DNA of 64,000 nt from Cordylochernes scorpioides (Eukaryota > Arthropoda > Arachnida > Pseudoscorpiones > Chernetidae), in the NCBI GenBank assembly GCA_030710605.1, contig CP092874.1, positions 18,309,691-18,373,690 on the forward strand, read 5' to 3'. Positions 58,601 through 61,600 of this stretch are shown piece after piece. Under the pieces are notes generated by a model, which ran no database searches, was not told the origin of the DNA, and saw only the letters and a list, made by a program, of their open reading frames with translations. Both the position numbers and the translations under genes were made by a program. How positions within the stretch are numbered: position 1 is the first letter of the stretch; each line of letters opens with the position of its first letter.

Positions 58601-61600
58601 TGACCACTGACCTTCAATAATTATTTATTATCGAATATACATATATAATTGAACTGGGGCAAGATTTTGAGCTACAATCATTTAATGTCATTTATTTCTC
58701 GTTAAAAAAACATTTAGAACAAATTTCGTACAATTTTTCATCATTCTTGAATAGAGATATACATCAACACTGTGTACATAGGTTCCTCTATATCCTGACA
58801 TTTCGGTGACCCACTGCGGCCTTCTTCAGGGGAATGTAAATATGCTTTTTTTATAAAAAATATTTCTGTTTATGCAAATTTATTAGAATTTTTAATCACT
58901 GCTATATACATATTTATATAAAATACCACTTTATCTGTCTTCTTCTTCTTTCTTATCTCCACTCAATCATATTAAGGTATCAAGCTTGTAAAGCTTGAGA
59001 CTTTTGATGGTGTCTGCCGGGGAAGAGTAGAACACATCAATGGATGAGTCAATACAGTTGATTACATTACACTTTATCCGTGAAAACTATAAATAAAGAT
59101 TTTTTTCAGACTATGCGGAATACTAGATTCCTCTGAGACATGTCATCCTACTCCTGTCAAACTGGGAATTTCTCCTCCTTTGTCCAACTGGGAAGTTTGA
59201 GGTGTAGAAACACAAAAAACGAATGTTTCTTTTAAAAATAAAATAAAACTGAACTTTCTACTGATTTTACTGCGGTGATAAATATTGAGAGGGCTTGGTT
59301 CATCAGTGGTAAACCCTCCCAACGGTTTCGCCAATTTAATTCCCCAGAGACCGCTTTTTAGAGTTCTAATACTATATTTGGCAATTCTGCTTATATAGGC
59401 GACACTGAAGAGTCGAATATAAGTTATGGTTTTCAAGTAAACTACACTCATGGCCAAAACTAAAGGAAATTGTACCTTTTAGCATGTATATCGGGATTGA
59501 GACAATAACTCTGAATGATATACCAGTGTCCTTTATTGAAGACACACGAGATAACCAAGTGTGAACAAAATTGCTTCTGTCTCCTTCAAAAAAAAAAAAA
59601 AAGATTTATATCTTCAGAATTCTGTTTCTGGCACACCAAAATGGCAGTATAAGGGGGATCTGTTGGGAATATGTTTTAATTATATGGACCTATAAAAAGT
59701 TGCATTATTAATATTTGTGTCAAAATTCACCCAAAAAAGGGGTTTATTGTGACTATATTTCAACACAGCTCTAAAAAAAAAGGCTTCACTGAAGTTACCG
59801 TAGGAGCTGTAGAACTTCTTCTCCTGGTTCTGTCCCAGAATCCCCGTAGAAGCTCCTGATTGGTCCTCCTGGATGCCCAGTAGATTGGAGATCATCATGT
59901 GGGCGTCATTGTTGAACCTGCACCAATCACAGCACGACTTTCATTGAGAGGAATGTAGTAGGGTTTCACATCAATGATGATAAGACAGGTCCCCTCATTA
60001 TATTCCAGCTTCTCCAGTTTATAGATGGAGATTTTTCCGGATGGATAAACCAATCCATTTTACAAGAGAAGGAATCGCCTGACATCATCTTGAAGAAGAA
60101 ACAAAAGTTAAAGGCGACGTGTTTCTTTTATTTGTGCTGTAAATTCGGCAAGCTTTCGGACTTTGACGTCCTTCAACAGGCAACTTTTCAAGAAACTGAA
60201 AGATAATATTTATATACAGGTAAATATTTACATAATAAGAACTTAGCGAATTTTTGATTATTATACCAATCCATATAAATCTCCCGTCATCCTATACGCC
60301 ATCTACAAGCCATTTTGTTTGAAATCTAGCAGACTCTGTGACAACGCCACAATTCCAGCTTTGACAAATTCAGAACGTCCATATCGTGACCATGGGTTCG
60401 GTCTAATAGCTCTCACCAGTCCAGGACAAAGTTTGATTCCATGGGATAGACGATTCCAGGCTATGTTCTGGTATAGATTAACATAACACATACCTAAGGA
60501 GATGTAAGGACTGATATAACGCAGAGTGTGATAGACGTTAGATCCACAAGGGATTCAAGAAATTCTTACAATTTGCCAAAGAGGAGTTTAACTTATAGAT
60601 AAAATGTATTGCCACAATCCAACTCTCCCAAGCCATACGCATGGAATAAAATGAGAATAATACTGTTAAAATCTGTTTTTAGAGATATGGTTTTATGTAA
60701 ATCTTAGTTGGTTTATGCAACACCCCGTTATGCAACAATACTTTGTATCGTTAACCGCCCAATAGAAGCACAAAGAACTACGGTACAGTTTTATGGGGCA
60801 GAAATGTATATACAATCATGGACAAAACTAAGGAAGTGGAAAGTTTTTCATGTTTCCAGTCGTCTGTTTTTTTTTTTTTTTGAAGGGGACAGAGGCAATT
60901 TTGTTGACACTTGGTTATCTCGTATGTCTTCAATAAAGGTCACTGTAATATCTTTCAGAGTTATTATCTAAATCCCGATATACATGTTGAAAGGTACAAC
61001 TTCCTTAAGTTTTGTCCATGAGTGTATATACACTTGGTTATCTCGTGTGTCTTCAATAAAGGTCACTGTAATATATTTCAGAGTTATTGTCTGAATCCCG
61101 ATATACATGGTAAAATATACAACTTCCTTAAGTTTTGTCCAGGAGTGTATATACACTTGGTTATCTCGTGTGTCTTCAATAAAGGTCACTGTAATATATT
61201 TCAGAGTTATTATCTAAATCCCGATATACATGCTGAAAGGTACAACTTCCTTAAGTCCATGAGTTTTTTCGCACTATAAACTGTTATTTTATTTGTTAAA
61301 AGAAAGTAATAATAATTTGCGCGCCAAAAAAATAGTTTTAATTATTGCCTAGAGATGGCGCACCCATTCCTTATATACAAACATTCTTGTGAAAATTAAT
61401 CTCGTTCATTCTCTGAGGAAAACACGCCCAAAAAAAGTGAAAAATTTCTATTAAATTAATGAAAAACACTATCTAGCACTAACCTAATTAACGGAAAATT
61501 ATTTCATTAAATTAAGAGAGAGGCTCCAAGAGAAATGAAATCAATAGATAAACAATCAATGGAATCAATGTTGGCGGAATATATAAAAAAAAAAAAGTGC

